Source: Nomia melanderi
Taxonomy: Eukaryota > Arthropoda > Insecta > Hymenoptera > Halictidae
Length of the DNA: 64,000 nucleotides
Direction: 5' to 3'
Assembly: GCF_051020985.1 (NCBI RefSeq)
Contig: NC_135006.1
Location: 17,997,501-18,061,500, forward strand
Both the position numbers and the translations under genes were made by a program. Positions 48,659 to 61,871 of the stretch are shown piece by piece. The number at the start of each line of letters is the position of its first letter. The stretch's first letter is position 1. Under the pieces are notes generated by a model. That model ran no database searches, was not told where the DNA came from, and saw nothing but the letters and a program-made list of their open reading frames with translations.

Positions 48659-48892
48659 TTAACCACTTGTCCTGTCATGTCTTTCGCAACTGTCCTCGTG
48701 ACGATAACTTCGTCATCCATAACTTACCAGAAAACCGGAAAATTCCTAGTTCGTCTATACACAAGATTTGTGATTTTACTATATAGAATCAAGTGGTGAC
48801 TGGGAGTCATCTCTCGAGTAAAGACTTAATTTTCGTCGCGGTGATTTGGGAACTTCCTGGGTTTGACCCGATATTGTCTGGCGAGGGGTTAA
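48659..48892 (+). mobile_element. Family I TTAA element with embedded family A-like end
   Basis: Left TTAACCACTTGTCCTGTC and right TGGCGAGGGGTTAA. GGGTTTGACCC lies about 23 bp inside the right end. Internally, AAGTGGTGACTGGGAGTCATC followed by TCTCGAGTAAAGACTTAA (ending about 48829) is a family A right end, so a family A fragment appears to be inserted. Confidence 0.6.
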
Positions 48893-51490
48893 TCAGAGTG
48901 AAAATACGATACAGCTCATAATAGCGGTATGCATATTAATGCACGTTTGACTCGAACTAAATAGAATACAGCCACGGGATAAAATAGGAGTCGCTTTATA
49001 TTTGAATTCTGGATGAGTCGTGCGAACCGTCGGTCGAAATAGAATGGCTCGCATTAACGAGACTGGTTAGAGTCGCTCGGTAACTCGAGGAAAGTCGGAT
49101 TTCCCTTGTTAAAGCAGTCATTTTAACGACTGGAAGTCACTGTTTTTAGCTGAGGCGACTCTACCGTCGAGGAATTCGGTATGTATAGTTGTTATGTTGC
49201 GTTCCGAACACTGTTAATCGTGATTCATTGGAAATTTGAAGCAGCAAAGGTAAATCCGATGCATAGAAATCGCGAATCGCGGGTTTGTCCTGAACTCCAA
49301 GTTGAAAACTACGCCGTGAAAAGGTGATTAGTAATATCCTGCGCCTTTCCTTCGAGTAATTGCGACATAGGGCGCAGTCGGACTGAATCGAGTAATTGTT
49401 TATTGTAATACGCGACGAGTCGAGTGCCATCCGACTTACTTTCCTCTCATTTGCCAAGATGGCAAGACCGTTTATCGGAGCACTATTCTTGGCAGGTCGG
49501 GACGCTCGTAGACGGAGTCTACATCGGCTAAGAAGTAGATTGATCAACATTGTGATCACTCTGTCGAAATTTGCATACGCGCCGTGCTCGTACACGCGGA
49601 TCCTTTTAACTGTACACGCTCCCGCCACGCTGTGTTTCGCAATTAACAATCGGAAATAGGTTACTCTTTCCGATGGACGTCTCGCTGCGTGTATTGTCGC
49701 CGTAACGACTGCAATTGACCCCTACGTTTACAATGAGACGGTGATTAAAATCCGAGGATCTCTTAATCGATCGTTATTGGAAATTTTCGAGACGCCCACT
49801 GGCTTTCGCTTGTTTCCTTCAAACGTCAACTACTGTGTTACTGGACGTTTACGCAGATTTAGAAATTGCTGTATTGCTTCAATATTTAAATTCCTATTCT
49901 TCAATTTTCTCGATCACGCGTCGAAGAAACCGAATTTCGTTGGATCAATCAGATCCACGGAGATTAAAGAGCAATCTCTGCGAGGGATCTAGATCTCTCT
50001 GTTTCTGTTGCATCGATGAAGTCGCTTCCACGTAATGGCGCGCCGCAGGAAATAACCAAGCCCGTTTTTTGTACAACGCAACGATTAAGAATCCTATTAA
50101 TAGCTTCCGCTAGGCGAAACGTTAATAGGAGTTTCCGAATGGGTTTTCACGAAGATGATACGATACAATGACTCGACGCCGTATCGCGGATCTCGTTGCG
50201 ATGTTACAAAGTTCCCAAGGTACATTTCGACATCGGCCGTTTCCTCGCGCGCAGGATTTCCCCGGGATTCTTTTCCTGTTTATAGCGGATTATTCCGGCG
50301 AGCGGGCACCGTTACTCCGAGTCACTGATCGAGGATGATCCCCTGGTAAACCGAACGCGCGAAACCGTCGTGCAAACGTCGCGAGCGGAGAAGCTAACTC
50401 GAAATGTTAATATTGAGTAACTGCAAGTCGAGCTCGGGTTCATCGGTTCCTCGTGTATCTAGGGGACTCGACGTTTAGAGGAGACCTACGGTGTCCATGA
50501 ATATTGCACTTATTCCATAGCTGTGGACTTTCTATATTATGTAGGCATAGTTGTCTTCTGAGTCCTGGTTGGAGAACGTTGATCCTTTGATTCGAGAACA
50601 TTGATCGTTTATGCTCAGGATGCTGGTAATTAGGAGCTTAGGCTCTTGGAGCGTTTTAGTCTAGGTTGTCTATGAATTCTATGCTTGAGATAAAGAGAGC
50701 AAGTCTTTTTTGGACCTGTCACGGTCTAAACTTTTGGATAGGGTTCTGGAGATGTGTTAATCTAAGAGCTTCCATCATTTCCAGCGTAGGATCTTGAGTG
50801 ACATCTTGCCGACATTTGGTGCGTTGATCACTCAGAGTTCAAACGCATGAAGCTTCCAAGCCTGCAATCTTGAACCTCTGAATCCCGTTCCATCGGGAAC
50901 CTTCAATTCGAGCTACAAACACCGTAAACTCCAGTCCAAGATCCTGCTCGCAAGATACGACGCACACCCGGGACAGAAAAATCAGCAGTTTCCACATGGA
51001 CAACGTGAAAAGTCCTTTGTCCCAGCACTAGAACGTTCCACAACCTCTGTTGTCGACGAATGTTCAAGGTCAAGGTGTCCAAGGCCGAACAGGGACGAGA
51101 AAAAGCCCGTTCACAGTCACAGTCGTCGTAAACCCGAGCGGCTCAATTACGCCAGCCGATCGACGATCCGTTAATTACGGACGTAGTCTGCGTGGCTGTC
51201 CTTGACATCGATGCTGCCCCATTATATTCGATAGTCCGTGGCGCAGGCGTTGCTCGAGCGACGCGAAAGACAGACACCGGGACCGAGGGGAAAAAAGCGA
51301 ACTTGCACAAGTGCATTCTCCCGTTCCGAAGGCTGAAAAGCGGCCGAGCCGCGCGAACTTCGCGCTCAGCCGTTCACGGCGGCTCGTCCGAGGCCTGAAA
51401 TCCCTTTCCCGACGTTTCTTACGAAATTCCCTGTTAACCGTATCCCTCGGCGAGCCGGCGAGCCGTCGAAATGGCTCGACTTTCTAATGA
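48893..51490. other. Presumed intron; nothing recognised
   Basis: 50460-50900 is relatively TG-rich compared with its surroundings but shows no clear repeat period. No coding signal was supported. Confidence 0.4.
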
Positions 51491-51777
51491 ACGCGCGAGG
51501 CGAGCGCCGCGCCGCGCAATGCGGCCGGCTGTGCGCGGAGCCCCAAATTTCGTCTACTCGCGTAACGAGAATCGAAGGTTGCCACTGTGCTGAGTAATCC
51601 CTGCTGCACCGAATGATTTTCATTTGAGAAATAAACATTTCGTGCATTCTCTCTGGACTAGCATTTATTGTCATTACCTACTACTCGCGTAACGATAATC
51701 GAAGGTTGCCAGTGTGCTGACTAGTCCCTGCTGCACCGAATGATTTTCATTTGAGAAATAAACATTTTGCGCATTCA
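51491..51777 (+). repeat. Dispersed repeat with a 98-bp tandem segment
   Basis: 51554-51650 and 51680-51777 are near-identical (CTACTCGCGTAACGA, ATCGAAGGTTGCCA, CTGCTGCACCGAATGATTTT), 126 bp apart. The preceding 51505-51575, including CCGCGCAATGCGGCC, is shared with 61388-61465. Confidence 0.8.
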
Positions 51778-52576
51778 TTGTCCTTATCGTCATTACTGTT
51801 ACCAGTACTGTTAACGTTTTATTTCCTACGAAGGCAGACCGTTCAATATGCAAGCACCGAATTTGAATTGTAACGAAGTACAATCGATTTGAAACACCGG
51901 GTTTCGACGTCGATAAACAAATTAATATCGACGAGCGAATTAACGAATGAAACGTTCGTTAAACCGTGTCATAAGCGGGGCAATTAAATCTTGTTATTCG
52001 CCGTTGTTTTTCCGCGTTCGCATGGCGGAACGTTTATCGCGTTACACGGTTGCAACGGCCGCGTTCACGTTCCCACGATCATTACCGCGAAAAGTAAACA
52101 AAAACACGGCGAACGGGACCGGCGCCCGTAAAAAATGTCCGCCGCTTGAATTTCGCTCGTTCCTGGTCCATTTTGCTAGCGAAGGTTTAACATGCATTAG
52201 AGAAAATTCCGTTTTCAATAACGTTCGCGTTTATCTTTACAAATGGAACATCAATGGCTTCCTGGAATTCTTCCGTTAATAGAAGACAGCAGAAAATATG
52301 TTTTTATAACCATATTTTGAACGTTAACGCTACACGGTATTTTTACGGACACAGCGAATAAACAAACAATTGTACGTCTGTTTAACGTTCGACACGGGAC
52401 AAACAGTTTTATAGATTGCACTCGCTTGACGAGACGTTCCCGTTTTTCCGTCGATTCGACGCTCGTTCGCGTCGTAAAACACGAAAACGTCGGCGCTGCG
52501 GAATATTTTTCGCTGTCGGAGAACAAATTCGAACGACCCGGAAGATCTCCGCACGCGAAATTCGAATGTGAAACGA
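51778..52576. other. Presumed intron; nothing recognised
   Basis: No supported signal. Confidence 0.35.
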
Positions 52577-52750
52577 TTAACCCCTCAACGCTGCGAAAAA
52601 TGTCGTCCTTTTCGTTTGAATCTCGCGTCTCGCATTTCGAGCGCGACAGAATATAAATACGCCTTATTATTGTTGTTTTATAATATTCATAAAATAGCTT
52701 TTTCTATCAAAAAGTTCATGACAGAGTTAAATCACCCGCAAAGGGGTTAG
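52577..52750 (+). mobile_element. Possible TTAA element
   Basis: Left TTAACCCCTCAACGCTGCG and right CCGCAAAGGGGTTAG enclose 174 bp. The right end resembles family C. The inverted match covers about 9 bp, and the final base of the right TTAA is changed. Confidence 0.4.
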
Positions 52751-54996
52751 CCCGATTCTCCAGCCACGATCCCGATTTATCTCGATTTGCTCGAAGATAT
52801 CCCTTAACCGCGAGCTAATTCCTCGTGTAATCGTTAGATCCTATCTCAACTGCTAAACTGTGCGTTCCGGAATGAATTTTCTGAATCAGAGACGGAGGCG
52901 AGGCGTCGTTCGCTTGAAAGCGGCGAGAAAGCATTAATATCCGCCGAATCGGAGATAAAAACAGTCGCATTGTGCGTGAACGCCTCGATTAAAGTCGATC
53001 TCCCGCCGCGCCGGAGTTTCCCTATTGTGTGCAAATACCGATACGTGCGAACGAATAAATTACAGACCAACTGCGGATCGGGATAGATCGGGTCGCGTCG
53101 CGACGACCGTTGCCAGCAGCCGCGGCGACGTTAATCAGCGGAAACCATGTTCCGCGTCTCGCTCGTTGAACAAACGCGAACAGCCAGTTCTTAACGCGTT
53201 CCACGCCACCGTAAATTTCACTTATATTTTGCTTGTGAAGTGTACTTAAAATTTTAACTATAATACTAATTTATATTTAACTTTATGCTGATTTTTGTAC
53301 ATTGTTACGTCGTCTCTCCACGTTTCCGCTGCTTCGTAACATGCATACGCGAGGATTCACGGCGACAGTTCGGAGCGATCGCGACTTTAGACACATCTGG
53401 TATATACATACACTCGGTGGCGAAATTTTAACGTTCCCTCTTCTCGCGTTGAGTTTCATTCAACTCAAAGTTGTTTTATAGGTTAACGGTTCGTGGCTCG
53501 ATTTCGTTTCGAATAAGGAGACCGATGAAACACGAAGAAATGGAATTCGGAGTGCCGATTTATGCGTGACGAAATAATTTATTCCAGCATTTAGCATAGT
53601 AATCAAGGTCGATTCTTTACTGTCACGTTGCTTTGAGCATTGCGTAAATTTCACTCCTATTTGCTGGTCACTCGATCAACTCCTTCCAACGTGCTCACAT
53701 TTCCTTACGAAAAATACGCGTCAGAACGCGCAGAGGATATTTCGGCGAGACTATTTCGTAGAGACAAGGTCTTTAAAAACCACGAGACTCTGTTCTTCAC
53801 GGGGAAATCCGGAATTTCACTTCGTCCAAATGGCAGTGGACACTTTCGCCGAACTGCCTGGTCAACGGACAGTCGGCCGTCGGCCATGGTGAAAATACGA
53901 GAGCTCGATTATTTGAAATATATTTACCCATCCGCCGGCTCGTGAAGCCATACGTTGCACGACGGTGATCGACGGTTTCAAATGGTTCGGGATCCGTTGC
54001 GTCACTCTTGCGCGATCCGTGATGGACGAGTTATTTCGTCTGTATCCCCCACAGCGCGGCTGTGTCGAAAGGAACTCCAGAAATTTCGCTAGAATTACTC
54101 TTCGCGTTCCTCTTCAATATTCTTCGATTGTTCGTCTTAATCGACCGCATCCTCTCTACAATCATTCCCATACATCATAATCCCGATTCCTCGGCACACA
54201 GCCGAGAGCAAAACGACCGAAAGCCCCGAACGCCGACCGATCGGAAACAAAGATGATCGTTCCGAACAAAGATTCGCTGTCGAAGAGGCAAAGCTGCGCA
54301 GGGCACTCGAGGTGTTCCAGTCTTTGTTCAACGAAACAAGTCTGCACGCACACGAGCGGCCGCGTTAGCCGCGGAGCGTCCATGGCGTCTGCGGTCCTTT
54401 CTTCTCTCATCCGGTTGAGCCGGCATTCCTCGCCGGGTTTTATCTTTCGTCGTCGGTCGCCCGATCTCCGGGACACACCCACCTGTTCCGGCTCGATCGC
54501 CCGACGCCGCGGGCGTCCGATCGAAAGACCGAGAACCGGCGGCCGGCGAAAGGGGAGGAGAGGAGCGCCGATCGAGAGGAACCGCTCGCGGATCATTCGG
54601 CCGGGCGCGATTCGCCGCGGAATCAGAGCGCGACGCCGCGATCCGTGTTACCGAGGCACGCCGCGCGCGGGCCGGTTTCGCGCAACCCGATCACGCGCGA
54701 TGCGTGCGGCGATGTCTTTTCTCACGGCGCCACGAAGTTTGTTGCCTCGGGAACTATTGCCGGGGGATCGGTCGCCGCGCGTTCTCCTCGTAGTTTTGCT
54801 CGGTCGTAAGTATATCGGCGATGGGGAGTTAGCGGCGTAAGAAAGCTGGGAACGGATTAGATGCGTGTTCCCGAGCTGAGTCACCGGGAGATGTCTCTGT
54901 ACTATTGGCAAATCACTTGGTGTCTAGCAAGGTCTTTCGCTATGCGTTTCCTTCGTAGTTTTGATTAATTAATTCTTCAGAGATTTGTTACAGTGT
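52751..54996. other. Presumed intron; GC-rich island, nothing firm
   Basis: 54330-54830 is strongly CpG-rich and open on both strands (54162-54596 minus, 54253-54840 plus). The translations are arginine-rich and lack domains. A donor-like GGTCGTAAGTATA occurs at about 54804. Confidence 0.4.
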
Positions 54997-55250
54997 TTAA
55001 CGCTAAATCTACCGAAACTTCAAGTGCATCTGTTCAGACTTTAATTGATTTGCAATTCAATTTGCGTAGTACTAAATGAATTTCTTTGATAATTTCTTAG
55101 AGAAACATTTGTTACCTTTCTAATAGCAAAAAGACATCATGGGTCATTTGATACTGTGTATTCTTAAGATCATTTCGGATATTCTGTACTTTGGAAATAA
55201 TAGTTGTGATGTAAGGAAACTGAAATCCTTTGTTATGGTTCTAGTGCTGA
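54997..55250 (+). mobile_element. Family E element, mosaic copy
   Basis: Starts TTAACGCTAAATCTACCG. Through 55160 it is the reverse complement of 63674-63886 at high identity (ATTCAATTT, AATGAATTTCTTTGAT, GACATCATGGGTCATTTGAT). It then continues with sequence like the right half of 3677-3897 and closes GGTTCTAGTGCTGA, where TTAA is mutated. Confidence 0.65.
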
Positions 55251-57689
55251 GGAATAGTTGATTAGGTACCAAGCTAAAGTACGAGTCAGTTGAAATGTTA
55301 ACAGCGCAACACCTGTCGTAGCTTCCAAAAATATTAAGTTCGTAGACTTAATTAACCGACTAACAGTTTAGACAAACCTTCGAGAAAAACTTGTCCGAGG
55401 ACAAAGAGAACTCAGCTTGGCGCGTCCCGAATACTTTCCCAAGATCGCTTGCGCAGCTCACTTTCCCAGAACGTTGAGCGCGTGCACACATGCACGCCCT
55501 TCGCGAGCGGACGTCGCTTTCTCAGGGCGCGCGTGCGTGTTCTCGCGAATAAACGTCACTTTCTTGGAGAGGCGTGTGCGCTTGCCTCGTTACTTTTTTA
55601 GGACGCCCAGCCGAGCGCAGAAAAATTCATCTCGCCGCTCCCTTCTGCTACGACGAGCCGAATATTTCGTTACTCGAACGCGGCGAGACTCTAACGAACC
55701 GTCGGTGCACGCGCGTAGAATCTGAATATTCGACGAGCCCAACTAACGTCGCTCGCTTCTAGCGCAGGAAATCGACAGCAAAGAGATAATGTTTGAATAT
55801 TAATCTTTCCTATCTCTCAGAGGTAGTCACGAGAAACATTCGAACAACACGAGTGTCCGATGGACGTCGATGTTAAACTAAAATCAAATGTATGCACATA
55901 CGCCATTACCCTTGAAGAGGTTAATTAATACCGTTTTCACAGTTCACAGCGTAAGATAAGAAACGGTTTCCATATCGCGCAGGTTTCGCATTGCACCGAC
56001 GAATTTCCCGTGAACACGCGAAGACACGCAGTCCGGTAATTACCGGCAATCGGTCGAAAACAGTCGGTTAGCCGGCAATTAGAGCATTGTGCCGCGGATA
56101 ATGCACTCCGAGTCCCTCGTCGGCGGCGTATCCTCGCGTTATTGTTCCCCCGGCGGGCACTCGACGACAAAAACCGGAAAGCTATTCGCGGAATCGAAGC
56201 GGCCGTGTGACGCCCGCCGGGGAAAATGACTCCTCGTGACGTTCCGTCATCATTTTTATTAGCCCCGGCGGGGAACGAACGGCCGCGATCGTTCGTTTAT
56301 CACCCGAGACACATCTGGGAACGTGACTAACGCCGCAATTTCATTCAGAAGTATGCAGAAACGTTCTGGGCTGCAGTATTCCAATGTGGAACGCTGATTC
56401 GCATCAGTTCGGCGGTTCGTATTCTCGCCAACGCGTCGAACGACTCGAATACTGTGCAGCGAATCGACATTCCGAAGTATCCGGGCACTTTCAGGAACTA
56501 TGTTCTCGGTGTACGATCAGTGTTAACGCTGGATTCACGGGACGACTCAGTTTAACTCGTGTTGAATTTTGTAAAGGTTATCCAGCAGATATTCGGGTCG
56601 ATTTTGATTGATGCACCTTAGTTGATACTTTCGAACCTCGCTAAGATCTGTATTGAATCGATAGAATAAACTGTGTAACGAATGTTCGTAAATCTAGCGT
56701 CAAGTGGAAGGAACGAATACTTTGTTTTGACGGTGCAGCGAGTGCATTCGCGCGAGACAACCGATAAAGCGTTTTAACGCGCGTTCTAAAGTTGACGATT
56801 CGCGATTAGGCACGTACGGGACACCTGACGATTACTGTTGTTAGTTAATTAGCTTGTCCTCGGCCGTACGGGCCCGTGGTTTTCGATCGATCCGCCTCAA
56901 GGCCCCTTCCTAGATCGACCGAAGCGGCCGAGGATCGATCGTTGATCGATAGAAGGTCGTCGTACCCGTTTGAGGCCGCTTTTCGAAGCGGAAGTCTCGC
57001 TTTCGAGCGTGAAATGCGCCGCGAATGCGAGATCGGAATTCCCGATCCTCTGAATCCCCGCCACCCGATCTAGCCGTCGATCGATCTTCGAGTAATTCGT
57101 CTTCGACGGTGATAACGATCCGTGAATCACGAAATTTATCTTGATCGTATCGCTGTTTCTGTTTCCAAATTTTCGTTCCAATCCGATTTCAATTTGAACT
57201 TCGAACGCGCGGAAGCGTAGAGAACGCGTCGATAGAATTTCTTTGAAGGAAGATAGTGAAATTGATAGGAGCTAGCGCAGTCTGATCCTTCGATTCAAAG
57301 TGATCGGTCAATGTTCGATACGTTTCTGGCAGCGTGCTTCGTTCGCGAGAAAATCGAGTTTGAATTTCAGTCGGGCACGCGTGACGTTGAATAGGACTGT
57401 AAGCTACCGTGTCTGGCTATGGTTCGCCGTTTCTACTTATCGCGAGCTGGGACGTGCTTACGCGCATCGAATCAATTTTCAACGGCAATTTTCTTCGGAA
57501 TGAACACTCTGTATGGGAAATATGTCACGGTAGATCTTCTGTTGATCATTACTCGAGGAGTTCGTTTCATTTATGTGGAAAACATGCGTTATTTTTAGTG
57601 TCAATTGAATCACCGTTCGAACTAGGCTACAGGAATACATAGGAGTATTTAGTTCATCGTTCGATGTAGTTACTCGTAATGTTATTATC
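55251..57689. other. Presumed intron; nothing recognised
   Basis: CpG-rich sequence around 55420-55740 and 56880-57070 without supported genes. Confidence 0.4.
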
Positions 57690-57850
57690 ACCTATTTTTC
57701 AGTGTTAGTAATATTAGTAGTCAATGTTGTATATGTTACTGTATATGTTACTATGAATATTCTTATAAATAATATAGACGTTATAGACATTACTATAAGT
57801 ATTACTCATAGACGTTACTACAGATATTACTACAAATGTACGAAATTAAA
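57690..57850. repeat. Low-complexity TTACTATA-type tract
   Basis: Short degenerate repeats of GTATATGTTACT, TAGACGTTA and ATTACTA units. It is AT-rich with irregular spacing. Confidence 0.6.
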
Positions 57851-58264
57851 TAAAAAATTGAAAATTAGCACCAAACCTTTAGGCGCCTACAGTAACAGAT
57901 CGGTCGATCGATCGGTCGATAGAGCCAGTGCAGGACGTTGTTGTTGTTCGGCCACGGACGTCGATGATCGATATGGCGAACCGTGGCCGCGCATCGATTG
58001 TATAACGGGCCGCGTTTCGAATTCCATCGTGGATCGCGATCCGCGCGATGAATACCGGAACACGTTTGTCTTTCAAATCGGGATCAGTCGTCCTTCGGCC
58101 TCAGTGACACACACCACGGCTCGAGCGCTGCTTCAAAACTATGCGGACACTTTCTTAATTCCTCTAAGTAGCAACCTATCGTAACACCTTTGTTTAGAGC
58201 AGCTTCGTGTAAACTGGCATTACACGAATATTTATTCGGTTTATGCTATTTGTATTATACGGAA
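57851..58264. other. No gene recognised
   Basis: A short GATCGGTCGATCGATCGGTCG-like run lies at 57898-57918. Otherwise nothing. Confidence 0.4.
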
Positions 58265-58380
58265 CGTTCACATTTGGAAGACTGAGGCGAATTTCCCTAT
58301 TATTTGAGCAACCAATATATATTTTAGCTTCATCTGTCGAAGCTTTTCCACGTTTCAAATCTTCGTCCGCAAAGGGTTAA
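58265..58380 (+). mobile_element. Family C element, right portion
   Basis: ATTTGGAAGA, TTTTAGCTTCATCTG and TTTCAAATCTTCGTCCGCAAAGGGTTAA-type sequence match 19590-19766 in order. The left end is missing. Confidence 0.7.
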
Positions 58381-60199
58381 ATTTTATTTCACATTCACTG
58401 TACTGATTTTCACTTCTCCGAACACTCGTACATTTCGCAGAGTTCCCCGAATTCCCCGTAAACGTAAAGATCGGCGTTGTTCGGCGATGAATGAAAAACG
58501 CGTCCGCGCCAGTGAAGGGGTTAAAGTATCGCGTGCACCGCGGGCTATCGTCGTGAATGGGTCCCAAGGATTTTTCGCGTGCGAAAACACGCCGAAGGAG
58601 GCCGGCATTACGGCCGGCGTAATACCTGCCGGCGACGTGTGGGAAATATTGTCAGGCACGCAGCGGTTAGGATACTCTTTATCGCGGAGACGGTTTTCTA
58701 CGAGGTAATAACGCGCGGCTGAAATAATAAAAGACCCGATTGATCGACCGTCTCGCGTCGCGTCGCGGGATAAACCGCGTGCAGGCGTGCATTTCTAAAT
58801 TAGAGAGGGTCGAGGAGTTCGAAATAACGGCGGGAAATTAGGTACAGTGGTTTTCCAGGTGCACCGATAACTATGCGGGCTGGGCGTGATAAGGTAATAG
58901 CGATGCATGGGGAATGGTGATAATAAAGTGTGCCGATCCACGCGAAATGCCAGCGATCGGACGTAATCTGAGTTCTAGTGATCGATGCGGTAGCGATCTA
59001 AGTTATAGAAATCTACGCTACGAAACGATTAATTAATAGAACCACCCGCTTCTAACGATTTAATCCGAACGTTCGATGAAACTGTTACGCAGACATTACA
59101 CAAGAGCAGAAGCTGGCTGCAGGAGGGATCGAGTGGATTGTGAATGGAAATAAATTCGAGGCGAGTGTGATGGATTGATAGTATGAATAAGATAAGAGGA
59201 TAAGAGAGATTAAGGGGCTGAATAAGACAGGGGGGAGTGTAATAGATTCACAGTAGGGACAAGATCACCGTAAAGAGGCATGAATGAACACGCGACGAAT
59301 GGCTGGACTGAGAACGATACTATATAGTATCAAAGGCACGGATGAATCTATAGTTTCTTCTGTAGTTTTTTGTTTGCTATTATGCTTGTAGCTGGAATCT
59401 TTGCCAATCCGAGAAAATTGTAATAATAGTAACAACAAAATAGGTATTTCAGATATCAAAAGTTATCAGATCTCTGAAGTTTCAAGTCTTAGCTCAAAAA
59501 ATCCCTTTCGATTCATGTTGCGATCGTAACGGTATAAATTATAACGTTAATTTCACCATTATGCACGATTTTCTAGTAGCCACTGCATCGAATAAAGCTC
59601 TCCCTGTACTGGAATACTTGGAACCGAAAGGGAACGATAAATTGTTCTAATATTAAACGAATAAATTGCCAGGTGCATTCGAAGCACGAATAACTTGTGT
59701 AACCAGGTGCATACGAAGTTGCCCCGGATAAAAACCTTTCTCGTAATAGCGACCGCAATGGAAAAGCTGGCGGACATTCGTTTAAGCGACAGAGCCCAGG
59801 ATCGTTTCGCCTCCTCTCTTCTTTACGACGTCGAATAAAAACGACCGTGTAACTTTAATTCCACCTGCTTTACAAGACCGCGGTTGTCGCGAATGCACGA
59901 CGCCGGTAACGAACTTGTTAACCGGGCAGCCAGCGAGGCGTGCGAAAAATTAGCGAAGTTCCGAGCTCCGAGAAGATTAATTGGAAAATAGTCGAACTTT
60001 GCGGCGGTTAACGAAGCGTATCGGAAATTAGTGAAACTTACCGAAACACTTCCTTGCCCCTGTATTTTAATTATGACAAGAGCAATATGAGAACGTTTCT
60101 TTGATTAACCTACAGTTTTCATACTACGCGAAGTATCAACAATTCTTGGCGAATGAACGATGATCATCGCTCGTTCTAGGAGTCCCACATATTTATCTA
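58381..60199. other. No gene; purine-rich stretch at 59150-59280
   Basis: 59150-59280 is a GA-rich irregular tract (GATAAGAGGATAAGAGAG). No other feature is supported. Confidence 0.4.
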
Positions 60200-60337
60200 T
60201 ACCGAAAACATCAAGAAACGATATCAAAATATATAAAATTAAAAAAAAACTTGAATACAACTTAATATTTTATTTAAAATTTCAATACAGTTTATGAGCA
60301 AAGTATGACCGAAATTTCCGTGGCATTCGACGTGTTA
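60200..60337 (-). mobile_element. Probable family F element, terminal portion
   Basis: Ends GTGGCATTCGACGTGTTAA, the complement of the family F start TTAACACGTTGAATGCC with two changes. The other boundary is unclear. Confidence 0.45.
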
Positions 60338-61119
60338 ACGAGAATATGGAAAAGCGAATCGTCGTCCCGAGAAGACGTCGGTCCCCACCGCGAGTCGTTC
60401 ATTGTTTCAACAAGGTTTTTGCGAAACGTCTGGGAAGACCATGGACGCAGGTGTCGCAGGAAATTTCGAAACAGCCTGTCGGGGTTCGCTTAAGGTTCAT
60501 TCCCACCGGCGACTCCGTTTCACGGTGAATTGCGAGCGAAATTAGAACACCGAACGGCGACCGTTCGTTCCACGAAGAAACGGAATAATCATTTTCACCT
60601 GTAAATTATTCATTGACCAATGCAATGATTTAGTAAGATTGAAAAATGTAAACGAAAGAAAACGACTGCGTCGGCGTGGAACGTCCGTTCGACCGCGCGC
60701 AATCTATCGAGGCGATCTTCGAGCGTCGTTAGCCGTCGACGTTGTGCAACGTACGCGAAGCTTCTTCGTTGTGTTCGAAGGATCGCGGGGAATAATCAAA
60801 TCGCTGTCGTATTCGTTAGCTTTTTCTGCGATCTCGCCCGTGATGGATGAAGCCGCCCGTTCATTTAACTTCTCGTCGTCGGGTGCTTTTACTTTTAGAA
60901 TGTGCGAACGCAACGATGAATCGCGGTTTCACTTTGAGGTAATTGACTGTAAAAATACGAGTAAACATTCGAACGGTATTTTTACACTTTGACATTAACG
61001 CCAGCTTTTCACGCCTTTTCCCGAGGCAACCTGTTTTCCATCTCCATTTTCGAAGTGTAACTTTCTTTCATTCGATATAAAATTTCTCAAACGTATCTTG
61101 AGAAATATCATTAATATTT
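60338..61119. other. No gene recognised
   Basis: 60639-60992 is open but lacks recognisable motifs or splice context. Confidence 0.35.
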
Positions 61120-61175
61120 CATCGGAAAGTATGAAATATCTACAGTAAGAAATATTGTCGATCGCAAAGGGTTAA
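61120..61175 (+). repeat. Orphan family A/C-type right end
   Basis: ATATTGTCGATCGCAAAGGGTTAA closes at 61175. The left partner was not identified. Confidence 0.45.
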
Positions 61176-61239
61176 ATTTCCACAAAGATCCATCTGCCCA
61201 GCAGTTCCGCAGAAGCTTCCCGCCTACGCCAACAATGCA

Positions 61240-61470
61240 CAGATAACGAATCGAAGGTTGCCTCATTGTCTGCTAATCAGCGGTACGCGAGTGTATCACC
61301 TGTCTTGCTAGTGGGGATGAAGCCTTACGCGCTGCACCGGTGCACACGGGACCACCTTCGCCCCTTCCGATGCATACCTGTCCGCCGCGTTGCACTCCGC
61401 CGCGCAATGCGGCCGTCTCCACGAAACCCCGAAATTCGACTACTCGCGTAACGAAAATTTAAGGTTACCG
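61240..61470. repeat. Dispersed repeat shared with 51.5 kb
   Basis: 61388-61465 shares GCCGCGCAATGCGGCCG, CCCCGAAATTCG and CTACTCGCGTAACGA with 51505-51575. The upstream AACGAATCGAAGGTTGCC also resembles that locus. Confidence 0.7.
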
Positions 61471-61598
61471 ATACGAATGCAAAGGGTCAAAGAAGTTTGT
61501 ATAAGAAAAATATATAAACTACTGAACTGAAATTTTAAAAGAACAAAATATCCCCGTAATGCGAAGAAAACGTAACCACCATGTGTCCCCTCTATATC

Positions 61599-61871
61599 TT
61601 AACACTTTACCGGCCACTGTCACGTACACGTGACTTTTCGCCAGCTGTTATCGGCCGCTGTCACGTACGCGTGATTATCATTCCGATGCTTGTATAGGAA
61701 TACATATCGATGCTATTTTTCGAGAAACAATTGCTTCCACTTTACCAGATCGTCTTTTGTTCAAATCTTTCAAGCAGATGCTTCTGTCAGTTTGAAACTG
61801 TCTTTTGCCTTCCTGCGTCATACTCGCAACCTAACGGCGGTGCGATAAACGTGCGGCCGGCGAAGTGTTAA
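61599..61871 (+). mobile_element. Family H TTAA-flanked MITE
   Basis: Starts TTAACACTTTACCGGCC and ends CGGCCGGCGAAGTGTTAA, an imperfect inverted repeat. 273 bp. The near-palindrome GTCACGTACACGTGAC starts 20 bp inside the left end, and the CGGCC(A/G)CTGTCACGTAC unit is repeated 40 bp further in. It is the only copy in the window. Confidence 0.7.

Noticed and set aside
54253..54840. 195-codon plus-strand frame
   Set aside because: Arginine-rich translation in a GC island with an equally open opposite strand. No splice or start context.
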